Shown in pieces: positions 34,711 through 44,278 of a stretch of 64,000 bases of DNA. Under the pieces are notes generated by a model. The model searched no databases. It worked only from the letters and a program-made list of their open reading frames with translations, and was not told the DNA's origin. Both the position numbers and the translations under genes were made by a program. Each line of letters opens with the position of its first letter. Position 1 is the first letter of the stretch. The stretch is from Thermoanaerobaculia bacterium (GTDB lineage Bacteria; Acidobacteriota; Thermoanaerobaculia; Multivoradales; JAIOJS01): positions 77,334 through 141,333 of the forward strand of contig JAUIDB010000010.1 of assembly GCA_030429235.1 (NCBI GenBank), in the 5' to 3' direction.

Positions 34711-36795
34711 TCAGTACCGCAGTCGTACCCGCAGCGTGACCTGTCGGCCGATCAGATCACCGTAGGCATGTTGTTTGGTCTGATCGTCGGTCAGGTTGGT
34801 GCCGCGCAGGGTGAGGCTGAGCCGCTCGGAGACGGTGTGGGTCAAGCTGCCGTGCAGGTGCGTGTAGGCATCGGTGGGACCCCAGAAGCGCTCGTCGAGA
34901 ACGTCGCGCCAGTAGGCCTCGTCGGTGAACGCGACCGTCAGCGCGCCCGACCACTGATCGGTGGTGCCGGTCAGGGTTACCGAGGCCTGGTGGCGGGGGG
35001 GTGAGTTCAACACCATCGGGTAGGGGGCCGTGGTGCTCTCGATCTCAGGCTGGTCTTGATAGGCGTAGGCGAAGTTGGTTTGCCAGTGTTCGTTCCAGTT
35101 CGTGGCGAGCGAGAGTTCGGCTCCACCCTCGCGGACCTCGTCGGCGTTGAAGGCGCTGAACGTCTTGGGGAAGGGAGGCGTGAGGAAGGCGGGGAAGGGC
35201 CATCCCGGTGGAGGGTCGGTGGGACCGTAGAAGTCGGTGGTGGCGAACTCGATACTGTCCTCGATGGTGTTGCGGTACACCGCGACGGCCAGTTCGTGGC
35301 GACCGCCGAGGATGGCCGCGTAGCCCAACTCGATGGCGTCGATTCCCTCCTCGCGGAGCTCTTCGCTTCCCAGACCTCGCACCAGCAGGGGAAAGAGCGG
35401 CAGGCCAGGCGCCAGGGCCACCGGATTCGTGGTCAGGACGTCCATGTGGTTCTCGATCGCCGTGGGGGCGCGGTACGCTCGGTTGTAGGTCAGACGGAAC
35501 ACATGATTCCATCGGGGGGCCAGGAAGAGGCTCAGGCGGGGTGAGAAGGTCGTCCCGATGGTGTCGAAGTGATCGACCCGGCCGCCCAGGGCGACGCGGA
35601 GCCGCGGGTTGATCGTGATCTCGTCCTCGACGAATCCGCCCCACTCGTCGCGCGCGTCGGCGGCGGCGGCCCAACTCAGGTCGAACTCGTTGTGGCGGGC
35701 GTTGAACCCGTACACCAGGCGATGGCGACCGCGCGCTTCGAGGCGTCCCGACAGTTCCGCCACCAGGGTATCGGTGGTGGAGCTGAGGACATCTCCTCCG
35801 AGCAAGTTGAGGGTATCGCCCGCGGCGCGATTCCAGTACAGGTGAAGGTCGAACGCAGGCGCATTGCGACGGACCTCGCCGTAGGCCTGATAGAAGTCGT
35901 CTCGGAGAGACAGGGGGCCGAGGCCCGAGAGGATCATCCCGCCCACGCCCCCGTAGCCGGCGCGGTAGGACCAAAGGACGTCCGCGGCGGCCTGGTAGTC
36001 GACCCGGAGGTCGAACTTCGGCTGCTCGGTTCCCTCATTGCGGTAGAGGAATTCCGGTGAGATCGGCTGGCCTTGCGCGGTCAGTGGGTCGCGCGGCCAG
36101 GCATCCTGCTCCAGGTAGCTGCCGGAGACCTTGAAGCTCAAGCGGTCCGAGGTACGGGCGGCCCAGCGCAGGCCAAGGCGGGCGTAGCCGTTCTCGCCAC
36201 CCTCGATTTCGACCAGGCCTCCGAGCAACTCGCTGGGCGACCGGGTCCGGAAGTTGACCACACCTGCCAGGGCGTTGGCTCCCCACATCGACGACCCTGG
36301 TCCCTTGAGAATCTCGATCTGAGCGATCTCGTCCGTGCCGAAGGAGAGCCCGTCGAAGAGTACGATGCCCTGGTGGTCGAGATACACCGAACGGCCATCG
36401 ACCAGGGTGAGCAAGCGGGGCCCCATCACCCCGGCTGCGGTCCGGGCCGAGAACTGGCTGTCCCGGGCGGTCAACTGGATCCCGTTGAGGCCGGGAACGC
36501 CCCGCAGGAGATCGGTCGGCTGCTCGCTCGGCGCGTTCTGTAGGTCCTGACGGTCGAGTACGGTGATCGAGACCGGGCTCTCGAGGATCGGTTCTTCGAC
36601 GCGGGAGGCGGTGACGACGAGCGTTTCATCGTAGCCTGGGCGCTGGTCGGGGCCGGTGGCCTCGCGCTCCTGGGAGTTCTCGTCGGCGGCTGGCTCGAAA
36701 CCTGGGAGTTGCCCGGGCGCCGCTTCGGCCATCGTTCCGAGGGCGCCGGCGACGAGGAGACCCCAGATCGCGCCGACCCGCTGCAGTTGGTCCAT
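34711..36795 (-). CDS. TonB-dependent outer-membrane receptor
   Basis: A 694-residue receptor of the FepA/CirA-like class. Signal peptide ~1-26. The plug domain (~60-180) has a TonB-box-like ETLVVTASR, SITVLDRQDLQ, LTLVDGRSVYLD and the typical IEILKGPGSSMWGANALAGVVNFRT. A beta-barrel fills the rest and ends in the aromatic RVRLRY. Substrate unknown; siderophore, cobalamin and plant-compound receptors share this design. The gene is convergent with the propeller/Fes-like protein 16 bp away, hinting at a shared ligand. GAGGAGG precedes the ATG. Confidence 0.93.
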   Translation of the reverse strand: MDQLQRVGAIWGLLVAGALGTMAEAAPGQLPGFEPAADENSQEREATGPDQRPGYDETLVVTASRVEEPILESPVSITVLDRQDLQNAPSEQPTDLLRGVPGLNGIQLTARDSQFSARTAAGVMGPRLLTLVDGRSVYLDHQGIVLFDGLSFGTDEIAQIEILKGPGSSMWGANALAGVVNFRTRSPSELLGGLVEIEGGENGYARLGLRWAARTSDRLSFKVSGSYLEQDAWPRDPLTAQGQPISPEFLYRNEGTEQPKFDLRVDYQAAADVLWSYRAGYGGVGGMILSGLGPLSLRDDFYQAYGEVRRNAPAFDLHLYWNRAAGDTLNLLGGDVLSSTTDTLVAELSGRLEARGRHRLVYGFNARHNEFDLSWAAAADARDEWGGFVEDEITINPRLRVALGGRVDHFDTIGTTFSPRLSLFLAPRWNHVFRLTYNRAYRAPTAIENHMDVLTTNPVALAPGLPLFPLLVRGLGSEELREEGIDAIELGYAAILGGRHELAVAVYRNTIEDSIEFATTDFYGPTDPPPGWPFPAFLTPPFPKTFSAFNADEVREGGAELSLATNWNEHWQTNFAYAYQDQPEIESTTAPYPMVLNSPPRHQASVTLTGTTDQWSGALTVAFTDEAYWRDVLDERFWGPTDAYTHLHGSLTHTVSERLSLTLRGTNLTDDQTKQHAYGDLIGRQVTLRVRLRY

Positions 36796-36891
36796 GGTCC
36801 GCCTACCTCCTCGGTGGACTATAGCCGACGGCGACGGTTCTCACGTGGTAACGTACTTGCCATCAGCGAGACAGGGAGGATCCACGCGAGG

Positions 36892-37869
36892 ATGTTCGGA
36901 GGAGGGAATCGGCGTCCGGCCACGCCGGCAGAGCAGGTCCGCCGGCTACTTTGGATGCTCGCGCTGCTAGCGGTTCCAGCCGGCATCGCGCTGTCGACCA
37001 TCGACGTCGTGCGCCCGAAGTTGCCCCCGGTTCCCCAGCATTCGGAATTGGGGTACACCTGGAGCCTTCTCTTCTTCGTGCTACCTACGCTGGTGCTGTT
37101 GTCCTGGTTTTGGCGTCATCCCAACCGGAGCGTCAACCAGCGGAGCTTCTGGATCGCCCTGGGGTTCCTTTTCGGACTCGGAGCCGGCTTGGACTTCTTT
37201 TTCGGTACCACCTTCTTCACGTTCGTCAATCGGGGAGCGGTGCTCGGAATCGACGTGCCGGTAGTCGGAGGCAGCGTGCCCATCGAGGAGTTCGGGTTCT
37301 ACTCCTTCGGCTTTGCGGCGATCCTTCTGGTGTACCTGTGGGTGCGTGAGGAGTGGATCCCCGGCGCGCCGGGATTCGAGCACCGGCCCGCGAGCCGCAT
37401 GCCGCTGCGGGACACGGTATCGATCCACTGGACCTCGATTCTTCTCGGCCTGGGGCTCTTCCTGGCCGCCTGGGGTTGGAAACGGTTCGGTCCCCACGGC
37501 AACCAGGAGGGGTTCCCCGGCTACTTTCTCTTCCTGTTGATCGTCGGGGTCCTGCCGAACGTCCTCTTCTTCCGCGCGGTCGGTCCTCGAATCGACTGGC
37601 CTGCCCTGTCGTTCACCATGGTCCTGCTCCTGCCGGTGAGTCTGCTCTGGGAGGGAGTGCTCGCCAGCCCCTATCAATGGTGGGGTTATCGTCCCGAGAT
37701 GATGATGGGAATCGATGTCGACGCTCTCTCGGGGTTGCCGGTCGAGGCGGTCCTGCTCTGGTTCGTCGCGGCCTGGGCGGGGGTCACGATTTTCGAGGTC
37801 TGCCGGTTGGTCCAGGGAGTCCATCCTTGCGGCGAGGACTCGGAGGCACCCTCCGCCGCCGATGGCTGA
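36892..37869 (+). CDS. Lycopene-cyclase-domain membrane protein (CrtYcd type)
   Basis: A 325-residue, roughly eight-helix membrane protein built of two repeats like fused CrtYc-CrtYd. Repeat 1 contains GGSVPIEEFGFYSFGF and repeat 2 contains WWGYRPEMMMG and GLPVEAVLLWF, matching the P-x-E-E and WxYxPE motifs of heterodimeric-type lycopene cyclases; repeat 2 has EA instead of EE. By homology it could cyclise the ends of a linear carotenoid, but no phytoene synthase or desaturase is near. AGGGAGGA lies about 12 nt before the ATG. Its last 8 bp overlap the adenylyl-cyclase-like gene, so they are one transcript. Confidence 0.75.
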   Translation: MFGGGNRRPATPAEQVRRLLWMLALLAVPAGIALSTIDVVRPKLPPVPQHSELGYTWSLLFFVLPTLVLLSWFWRHPNRSVNQRSFWIALGFLFGLGAGLDFFFGTTFFTFVNRGAVLGIDVPVVGGSVPIEEFGFYSFGFAAILLVYLWVREEWIPGAPGFEHRPASRMPLRDTVSIHWTSILLGLGLFLAAWGWKRFGPHGNQEGFPGYFLFLLIVGVLPNVLFFRAVGPRIDWPALSFTMVLLLPVSLLWEGVLASPYQWWGYRPEMMMGIDVDALSGLPVEAVLLWFVAAWAGVTIFEVCRLVQGVHPCGEDSEAPSAADG

Positions 37870-40800
37870 GGGCACGGCGGCGGACTCTCTCGATCTGACC
37901 CCGTTCGTACCGAGAGCGCTCTGGCAGGGGGCAAACGACGCTTCGCTGGCCGCGTCCTGGTCCCGGTCGTTTCGGGGCGTGACCCTGTTGGCCGACATCT
38001 CCGGCTTCACCTCGTTGAGTGAGCGCCTGGCGCGGCGCGGAGTCCAGGGTGCCGAGGAGTTGGCCCATCGCCTCGACCAGAGCTTCGGACCGATGGTGCA
38101 GGTCATCGATCGGTACGGAGGCGACATCGTCCGTTTCGCCGGCGATGCGCCGATCGTGGTCTGGCCCGCCGGTGGCGACTCGCTGTCGACCGCCCTCGAG
38201 GCGGCGATCGGTTGCGGCGACGAACTCCTCTCTCTGGTCGAGGGGAATCGCAGGCCGGCCGGGTTGCAGCTGGCGATGCGGATCGGGGTCGGTGCCGGCC
38301 CACTCTGGGCGGCCTCCGTCGGAGGGGCCGAAGACCGTTGGGAGTTCGTGCTCCTGGGGGAACCGTTGCACGCGATGGGCCGAGCCGAACGCTGTGCCGC
38401 GCCGGGAGAGATGGTGTTGGCACCCGAGGCCGTGCAGTGGCTCGACGCATCGATCGCTGTGGCCCCCCTGGACGACGGTTCGGCCAGGCTCCGGCGGCCG
38501 CTGCCGGGACGCGGCGTCGCCCCGATGCCGACCGCCCAACCCACTCCCACGCCGCCCTCCACCGATGGGTTGCGCCCTTTCGTCAGCCGCTCCCTGGTGC
38601 GGCAGCTGGAAGCGGGGCATGGCGACTGGTTGGCGGAGTACCGCCCGATCAGCGTTCTCTTTGCCGGACTCGAGGGGATCGAGGACGAGAGTTCGGAGGC
38701 GGCCGGAACCCTCCAGCAGGCCTTCTCGACCCTGCAGCGAGCCGTCTACGAACTCGGCGGCAGCGTCAACCAGTTTCTGGTGGACGACAAAGGCATCACC
38801 TTGCTCGCCCTGTGGGGGGTACCGGGGCGCTCGCACGAAGACAATGCGCGGCGCGCCACCGAAGCGGCCTTGGCGATGGATCGGCGGATCCGCCGACTGG
38901 GATTGCGGGTGGGGGTCGGCGTCACTTCGGGACGGGTCTTCTGTGGACGGCGGGGCGGGTCCTCGAGGTCGGAGTACGCGGTGATCGGAGCGACGGTCAA
39001 TCTCGCCGCCCGCTTGATGTCCCAGGCGCAGGGTTCCGTGCTCTGCGACGAGACCACGGCGCGCGAAGTCGGTGACGCACTCACCTTCGAGCCCTTGGCC
39101 CCACTGGTCTTGAAGGGACGGGCGGAGGCGACCGCGGTCCTACGGCCGATGCCAACTTCGTCCTCGCGCCGCTTTCGCTCGAGTTCGGGCGACGGCGGCT
39201 CCAGCGGTGAACTGGTCGGTCGCGGACCGGAGGTGGACCGATTCGACCGCCGCCTGGATCGGTTGGACCGTGGACTCGGGCGTTCGATCGAGTTGAGGGG
39301 ACGCTCGGGAGTTGGCAAGACAGTACTGCTCGAGGAGTTTGTGCGGCGAGCCGGCCAGCGCGACCTACCGGTCTTCCAGGCTCGGTGTGATTCCTTCGAT
39401 CGCGCCCGTCCGTACGGTATTTGGGCGGCCCTGGTGGACGATGCCCTGGAGCTTCCCGCGCCGGTCGACGACGCGGCCAGGGAGGCTCGCGGCCGTGAGG
39501 TGGTGCGGCGCCTGGAGGAACTGGGCCTGGACCTCGAACTCGCCGCCCTCTTGAACCCCATCCTGGATCTGCGGGTGGTCGAGAGTTCTCTCGTGGGGCA
39601 GATGGGGCGTGACGTGCGTCGGGACGCGATCCGCGAGCTGATGCTCGACTGGATGACGGCGGCGATCGAGGACCAGTCGGTCGTGCTCGTCGATGATTGC
39701 CAGTGGCTGGACGAGGCCTCACGGCGGCTGGCACGGGATCTGGCGCGGCGCCTACCGCACTGTCTGTTCCTCTTGGTCGGCCGCGACGATGCAACCGCCG
39801 AGGCCAGCGACGATCGAGAGGATGTCGAGCCGTGGACCCTCGACCCTCTGCGCCCTGCCGCGTTGCTGGAGGTGGTTCGCCGGACGCTCGACGCTCGGAG
39901 ATTGCCTCGGGACCTCGAGGATCTGATGGTGGCCCGAACCGAGGGCAACCCGCTGTTTGCACGCGAACTGAGCGAGTCGCTAGTAGCCAGTGGCGTGCTG
40001 GCGGTGCACGATGGAGTCTGTCGGGTTCTCGATCACGCAGCCTTGGCCGCACAGAGTCTGCCCGACTCGGTCCAGGGCGTGATCGCGAGCCGTCTCGACC
40101 GCCTTTCTCCCGAGGATCAACTGATCCTCAAGGTGGCGGCCGTGTTGGGCAATCGCTTTCCCGCCGTGGGCGTTTCGAGTGCCCACCCGGTAGAGGAGGA
40201 CGAACGGAAGCTGAAGAATCGGCTGCAAGAACTGGTCGACCGAGGCTTCCTCGAGGCGGAAGACGACAGCTACCGCTTCAGCCAGTCGGTGGCGCGGGAT
40301 GTCGTCTACGGACGACTGATGCCAACCCAGAAGCGTCAGCTCCACGGCGCGGTGGCGCGTTGGCTGGAGTCGCGCTCCTCTTCGCAGTCGCCGAGCCTGC
40401 TGGCTCGACACTGGCAGGCTGCGGGCAATCGAGAGCGGAGCATTCACTATCTCGCCCTCGCCGCTGACGAGGCGGTGCGGAGTGGAGCCGAACGCCAAGC
40501 CGCGGTGGCCTACCGCCGGGCCCTCGAACTGGTGGCCGACGGCGATGACGAGCCCGCCCTGCAGTGCACCAGCTGGCGTCGGGAGCTGGGTCACGCTCTC
40601 TTTGCACTCGGCGAGATCGACGAGGCCGAGGGGCAACTGCGGCGAGCCTTGGCGGAGGTGGCTACGGCCCTGCCGTCGGGGCGCGCTGGTTGGGTCGCGC
40701 GGCTGGGCCGGGAAAGCGTGCGGCAGGCCCTGCACCGCGTGATCCCGCCCCGCGCGCGGGCCGAGCTCGAGCCCCGATGGGAACGACCTCTGGAGGCGGC

Positions 40801-41842
40801 CAGGCTGATGGGACTGGTCGGAAAACTCAGCTTCTATCGCGACCAGCCCCTGCCCTTCGTGACCGCTTCCCTGGCGGCGGTCAACCTGGCTGAGAAGGCT
40901 CGTCGGCCCCAGGCGGCCGCAGCTGGCTACGCCGCGCTCGGTTATCTGGCGGCCATCCTCGGCCTCGAGCGGACGGCCGAGCGCTGGTGGCAGACCAGCG
41001 AGACGTCGGGGGACACCCGCGCCCGCATCGATGCGCTGATCAGTCGCGGTCTCTTCGCGTTCGGAGAGTGCCGGTGGGACGATTGTGATGGCCACATCGA
41101 ACAGGCGCTCTCTCTGGCCGAGCGCACCCGTGACGCCTTCAGTCGCGAATCCGCCCTGGCGGTGCGGGTCTACCGGTTGCACCACACTGCGCGGTTCGAG
41201 GAGTCGCTCGCCGCGGGGGAGGCACTGCTGGACTCGGCGGTGGAGCGGAGTAGCGCACAACGCGAGATGTGGGGTCGGCTGTCGGTGGTCGGTGACCTCC
41301 TGGTGCTGGGGCGTGAGGACGAGGCACTCGGTCATCTCGAGGTCGCGGCCGATCTCTTCCCGGACTCGGATCAGCTCTCACGCTTGACCTACCGCGGATT
41401 GCGTACTCGAGCCTTCGCCTGGACGGGAGACTGGCGGGCGTTCGGCGTCGAGCTCGAACGGCTGCAACAGCAGACGGCGGACTCCTCGGTGTCCTACGCT
41501 CTCGCCCCGATGCTGGCCATTCAGGGTGAGGGCGAACTCCTGTCGTGGCAGCGAGCGTCGGGGGAGCGAGATTCGAGGAGCCTGCGCCGTATCCTGCTGC
41601 CCACCTTGCGGCGACTCGACCGCTGCGCTCGCAGCTTTCCCTACGCTCGCCTCTCCGCCCTGAAACTGCGCCGTGACTACTGGCGGGCGAGAGGGAACCC
41701 ACGAAAAGCCGGGGCTCTGCAGCAGGCGGCCACCAAGGAGGCGCTTCGGATCGGCCTCGGGCCGCCGGCGCCCGTCGACCCGGAGGCCCCAACTCTGTCA
41801 CCCACCCAGCCACCAAACCGCTCTGACCCTGACGTCAACTAA
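37862..41842 (+). CDS. Soluble-adenylyl-cyclase-like protein: two class III cyclase domains, AAA ATPase, TPR
   Basis: A 1326-residue cytosolic signalling protein. C1 (~38-200) carries both metal aspartates, D45 in LLADISGFTSL and D95 in RFAGDAPIV. C2 (~262-425) lacks the first Asp (LFAGLEG) but keeps the purine-site Lys (DDKG, K310) and the transition-state pair N380/R384 in VNLAAR. A P-loop ATPase follows (GRSGVGKT at 480-487; Walker B-like SVVLVDDCQWLDEA), then ~450 residues of helical TPR-type repeats. This C1-C2-NTPase-repeat order is that of mammalian soluble adenylyl cyclase (ADCY10). The adenine-contacting Thr of that enzyme is Ala373 here. It overlaps the lycopene-cyclase-like gene and is followed 13 bp later by a CruF-like gene. 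Confidence 0.87.
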   Translation: MAEGTAADSLDLTPFVPRALWQGANDASLAASWSRSFRGVTLLADISGFTSLSERLARRGVQGAEELAHRLDQSFGPMVQVIDRYGGDIVRFAGDAPIVVWPAGGDSLSTALEAAIGCGDELLSLVEGNRRPAGLQLAMRIGVGAGPLWAASVGGAEDRWEFVLLGEPLHAMGRAERCAAPGEMVLAPEAVQWLDASIAVAPLDDGSARLRRPLPGRGVAPMPTAQPTPTPPSTDGLRPFVSRSLVRQLEAGHGDWLAEYRPISVLFAGLEGIEDESSEAAGTLQQAFSTLQRAVYELGGSVNQFLVDDKGITLLALWGVPGRSHEDNARRATEAALAMDRRIRRLGLRVGVGVTSGRVFCGRRGGSSRSEYAVIGATVNLAARLMSQAQGSVLCDETTAREVGDALTFEPLAPLVLKGRAEATAVLRPMPTSSSRRFRSSSGDGGSSGELVGRGPEVDRFDRRLDRLDRGLGRSIELRGRSGVGKTVLLEEFVRRAGQRDLPVFQARCDSFDRARPYGIWAALVDDALELPAPVDDAAREARGREVVRRLEELGLDLELAALLNPILDLRVVESSLVGQMGRDVRRDAIRELMLDWMTAAIEDQSVVLVDDCQWLDEASRRLARDLARRLPHCLFLLVGRDDATAEASDDREDVEPWTLDPLRPAALLEVVRRTLDARRLPRDLEDLMVARTEGNPLFARELSESLVASGVLAVHDGVCRVLDHAALAAQSLPDSVQGVIASRLDRLSPEDQLILKVAAVLGNRFPAVGVSSAHPVEEDERKLKNRLQELVDRGFLEAEDDSYRFSQSVARDVVYGRLMPTQKRQLHGAVARWLESRSSSQSPSLLARHWQAAGNRERSIHYLALAADEAVRSGAERQAAVAYRRALELVADGDDEPALQCTSWRRELGHALFALGEIDEAEGQLRRALAEVATALPSGRAGWVARLGRESVRQALHRVIPPRARAELEPRWERPLEAARLMGLVGKLSFYRDQPLPFVTASLAAVNLAEKARRPQAAAAGYAALGYLAAILGLERTAERWWQTSETSGDTRARIDALISRGLFAFGECRWDDCDGHIEQALSLAERTRDAFSRESALAVRVYRLHHTARFEESLAAGEALLDSAVERSSAQREMWGRLSVVGDLLVLGREDEALGHLEVAADLFPDSDQLSRLTYRGLRTRAFAWTGDWRAFGVELERLQQQTADSSVSYALAPMLAIQGEGELLSWQRASGERDSRSLRRILLPTLRRLDRCARSFPYARLSALKLRRDYWRARGNPRKAGALQQAATKEALRIGLGPPAPVDPEAPTLSPTQPPNRSDPDVN

Positions 41843-41855
41843 CGAGGAGAGTTCG

Positions 41856-42773
41856 ATGCCCTGGTACTTTCTGTCCACCGAGTTCATCATCTACGGTTGC
41901 ACCGTACTGATCATCGCCCATGCCTGGCGGCGGGGACGAGGCGCCGTCGCCACCTTCACCGCGGCATCGTTGTTCGGTTTCACCCTCGAGTTCCTGTCGG
42001 TTCGCGCCGGCACCGACTACTGCTATGGCAAGTTCCTGATTATGGTGCCTCCCTGGGAGGTGGGAGCGAAGATGCCGCTCGCTGCCTGTACCGGGGGCGA
42101 GGCGGTACCGCTGTGGATCATCCTGGGGTGGGGCATCACGGTCTACGTCGCCATGGCGACGAGTTCGCTGCTGCCGATTCCCTGGTGGGTGCGGCCTTTG
42201 CTCGACGGACTCCTCGCCGTCAACATCGACTGGATCATGGATCCTCTGGCGGGCCACCTCGGCTTTTGGACCTGGTTCCACCCCGGTCCCTGGTTCGGGA
42301 TCCCCCTCGACAACTACTTCGGGTGGATCATGACCGTGGCCGGTTTCTCCTTCCTGGTGCGCTGGCTGCAACACAAGGTACCGGCGTCGTGGTTCGGGAA
42401 GTGGCGAGAGGTCGTGCTGCCCTTCATCGCGGGAGCCCTCGGTCCGCTGGTGGTCTTCGGCTCGATCTCGCTCTACCAGGCGGCGGTGGCGCGTGGGGTC
42501 GAGGAGTGGATGTTGGTGGCCGGAACGGTCTTGGCGGCACAGCTTCCGGTTCTGTATTGGGCTCTCAGGGTCCGCGGTGAGGCACCTCCGCAGCGGCTGC
42601 TGGTGGGGGTTTCGGTCTTCTTTCAGCTGCTCTACTCGGGCATGTTGTGGGGAAGTGGTGTCTTCAGCCAGGTTCCCGCTTTGGCGATCGTGGCGCAGGC
42701 GACCCTCTGTCTAGCCGTGCTGGGCTACTCCTGGCCCTATCGCTGGGGATCCTCATCGACCGAGGGTGCGTAG
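41856..42773 (+). CDS. CruF-like carotenoid-biosynthesis membrane protein 1
   Basis: A 305-residue polytopic protein of the carotenoid_synth/CruF family (pfam04240-like; CruF is a carotenoid 1,2-hydratase). Recognisable points: TLEFLSVRAGTDYCYGKF, the DPLAGHLGFWTW segment and GIPLDNYFGWIM, with acidic residues in helices as in the family. About eight hydrophobic segments. CGAGGAGA precedes the ATG. Third gene of the operon behind the cyclase. Its 3' end overlaps the convergent paralogue by 37 bp. Confidence 0.75.
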   Translation: MPWYFLSTEFIIYGCTVLIIAHAWRRGRGAVATFTAASLFGFTLEFLSVRAGTDYCYGKFLIMVPPWEVGAKMPLAACTGGEAVPLWIILGWGITVYVAMATSSLLPIPWWVRPLLDGLLAVNIDWIMDPLAGHLGFWTWFHPGPWFGIPLDNYFGWIMTVAGFSFLVRWLQHKVPASWFGKWREVVLPFIAGALGPLVVFGSISLYQAAVARGVEEWMLVAGTVLAAQLPVLYWALRVRGEAPPQRLLVGVSVFFQLLYSGMLWGSGVFSQVPALAIVAQATLCLAVLGYSWPYRWGSSSTEGA

Positions 42774-43573
42774 AGGCAGAGCAGTGCCGCTAGGACCGGC
42801 ACGCCGATCAGGAAAGGACTGACGACCCGCGTGCCCTCGGGGTAGCCGGCGAAGGTGTCTCCGACCCCCAGGGCGGCGTAGGAGAGGATGGCGGCGGTCG
42901 GCAACCACGCTCGGAGCGGTCGAGCGGGCCGCAGAGCGATCCGTGGCTCGAGGAACCCGTAGGTGGCGAGGATGGTGAACGACGTCAGGACCCACCCCGC
43001 GAAGTTGCGCAGGGGGATGTCGAAGTAGGGGCCGCCATCGACCCAGATCCAAGCCTTGAAGCCATTCGCCATCAGCGGGTCGTAGGCCAGGTCCCAGCCG
43101 GTCATGACCAGGGCGCCGAGGAGCGCCACGATCGGTAGTCGGAAACCCGCTCGGGGAGGAGCTACTGGCCGACGATCGACGATCGAGTTGACGATCACGT
43201 AGACCGGAAAGACCAACATGAAGTAAGCGAGGGGGATGATCAGAGGTACGGGACCCAGTTTCGGTCCCAGGACGTCGGTGTAGTAGTAGTTGCCGAAGAT
43301 CACGCCGGTCCGCTCACCGACGAACTCGAAGAGGTAGGAGATCAGGGCGGTAACGACGAGAAAGGTGGTCGCTCGTGGCCAGCCCAGCAGGAGCACGGCG
43401 CAGGTGAAGGAGAAGCCGGCGTAGACCGGAATCAGGAGGGTCCAGGGCACCCGACCCTCGAGAGGGACTCCAGAGATCGCATGGTAGAGGTGCGCGCTGA
43501 CGTGGATCGTCAACAGCAACAGCATGAAGGCGAGAAGCAGATCCTCGAAGGTGAGCCGCCGAGAGGTGCTCAT
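42737..43573 (-). CDS. CruF-like carotenoid-biosynthesis membrane protein 2
   Basis: A 278-residue member of the same family, closer to its consensus: SYLFEFVGERTGVIFGNYYY, the YPLAYFMLVFP-like helix, DLAYDPLMANGFKAWIW and IPLRNFAGWVLT. About seven helices. The ATG overlaps the stop of the flavin reductase gene (ATGA), so those two are co-expressed from the minus strand. Two different family members placed tail to tail suggests two hydration or modification steps, or an old duplication. Confidence 0.8.
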   Translation of the reverse strand: MSTSRRLTFEDLLLAFMLLLLTIHVSAHLYHAISGVPLEGRVPWTLLIPVYAGFSFTCAVLLLGWPRATTFLVVTALISYLFEFVGERTGVIFGNYYYTDVLGPKLGPVPLIIPLAYFMLVFPVYVIVNSIVDRRPVAPPRAGFRLPIVALLGALVMTGWDLAYDPLMANGFKAWIWVDGGPYFDIPLRNFAGWVLTSFTILATYGFLEPRIALRPARPLRAWLPTAAILSYAALGVGDTFAGYPEGTRVVSPFLIGVPVLAALLCLYAPSVDEDPQR

Positions 43574-44145
43574 GCCGGGGTTCCGAGTCGGTCGATCCAA
43601 GTGGTGAAGCTCGCGAGGAAGTTGCCGAGGCGCTGGACCGTCGCTTCGTCACGAAGGCGGAGTTCGTCGTCGAAGAGCTGGTGGCACGAGCCGATCAGAA
43701 CCATTGGCTGCGCCATCACCAGCGCATTCAGGGGGGCGAGGTTCTGGCGGAGCTGGTACTGGGCAGCCCGGGTTCCCAGGCGCCCGGGGGTGGCTCCGAG
43801 CAACGCCACCGGTCGTCCGTCCAGGGGATGGGGTTTCGGCGGTCGGCTCAGCCAGTCGATCGCGTTCTTCAACAGGGCGGGAGGTCCGGAGTTGTATTCG
43901 GGAGTCACCAGCAGGAGTCCGTCGGCGCGGCTGACCGCCTCGCGGAGGGCGACGACGCCGTCGGGCAGGCCCCCGGTTTCGACGTCACCGTCGTAGAGCG
44001 GGACCTCCCGCAGGTCTGGCAGCAGCCATTCGACCTCGGGGGGAGCGATCTCCATCGCCGCCCGCAGCAGGGCCTGATTGAACGATCTTTGGCGCAAGCT
44101 GCCGGCGAGGGCAGCGAGGCGGAGGGGGGACGAGGTGTGCGGCAC
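43570..44145 (-). CDS. NADPH-dependent FMN reductase-like flavoprotein
   Basis: A 191-residue flavodoxin-fold enzyme. LAALAGSLRQRSFNQALL binds the FMN phosphate and LLVTPEYNSGPPALLKNAIDW is the family signature loop. Such enzymes reduce quinones, azo dyes or free FMN with NAD(P)H. It starts at GTG 44145 behind CCAGGAGA. First gene of a two-gene operon with CruF-like protein 2, so it might supply electrons for a carotenoid modification; that is inference. Confidence 0.9.
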   Translation of the reverse strand: MPHTSSPLRLAALAGSLRQRSFNQALLRAAMEIAPPEVEWLLPDLREVPLYDGDVETGGLPDGVVALREAVSRADGLLLVTPEYNSGPPALLKNAIDWLSRPPKPHPLDGRPVALLGATPGRLGTRAAQYQLRQNLAPLNALVMAQPMVLIGSCHQLFDDELRLRDEATVQRLGNFLASFTTWIDRLGTPA

Positions 44146-44278
44146 GGTGGGTCTCCTGGGGCTTGCTGGGACGAATGATAGCCGGATCGCTCGAGCGGCG
44201 TTCGGTAGTGACAGAGGGCGGAGCGGCCGGGACGGTCGAGATCAGTGGTAGCACCGCCACCGGCCGGTCGGTACTGGG

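Noticed and set aside
37081-38562. 493-codon minus-strand ORF across the lycopene-cyclase-like and cyclase genes
   Set aside because: Antisense shadow without start signal or domain.
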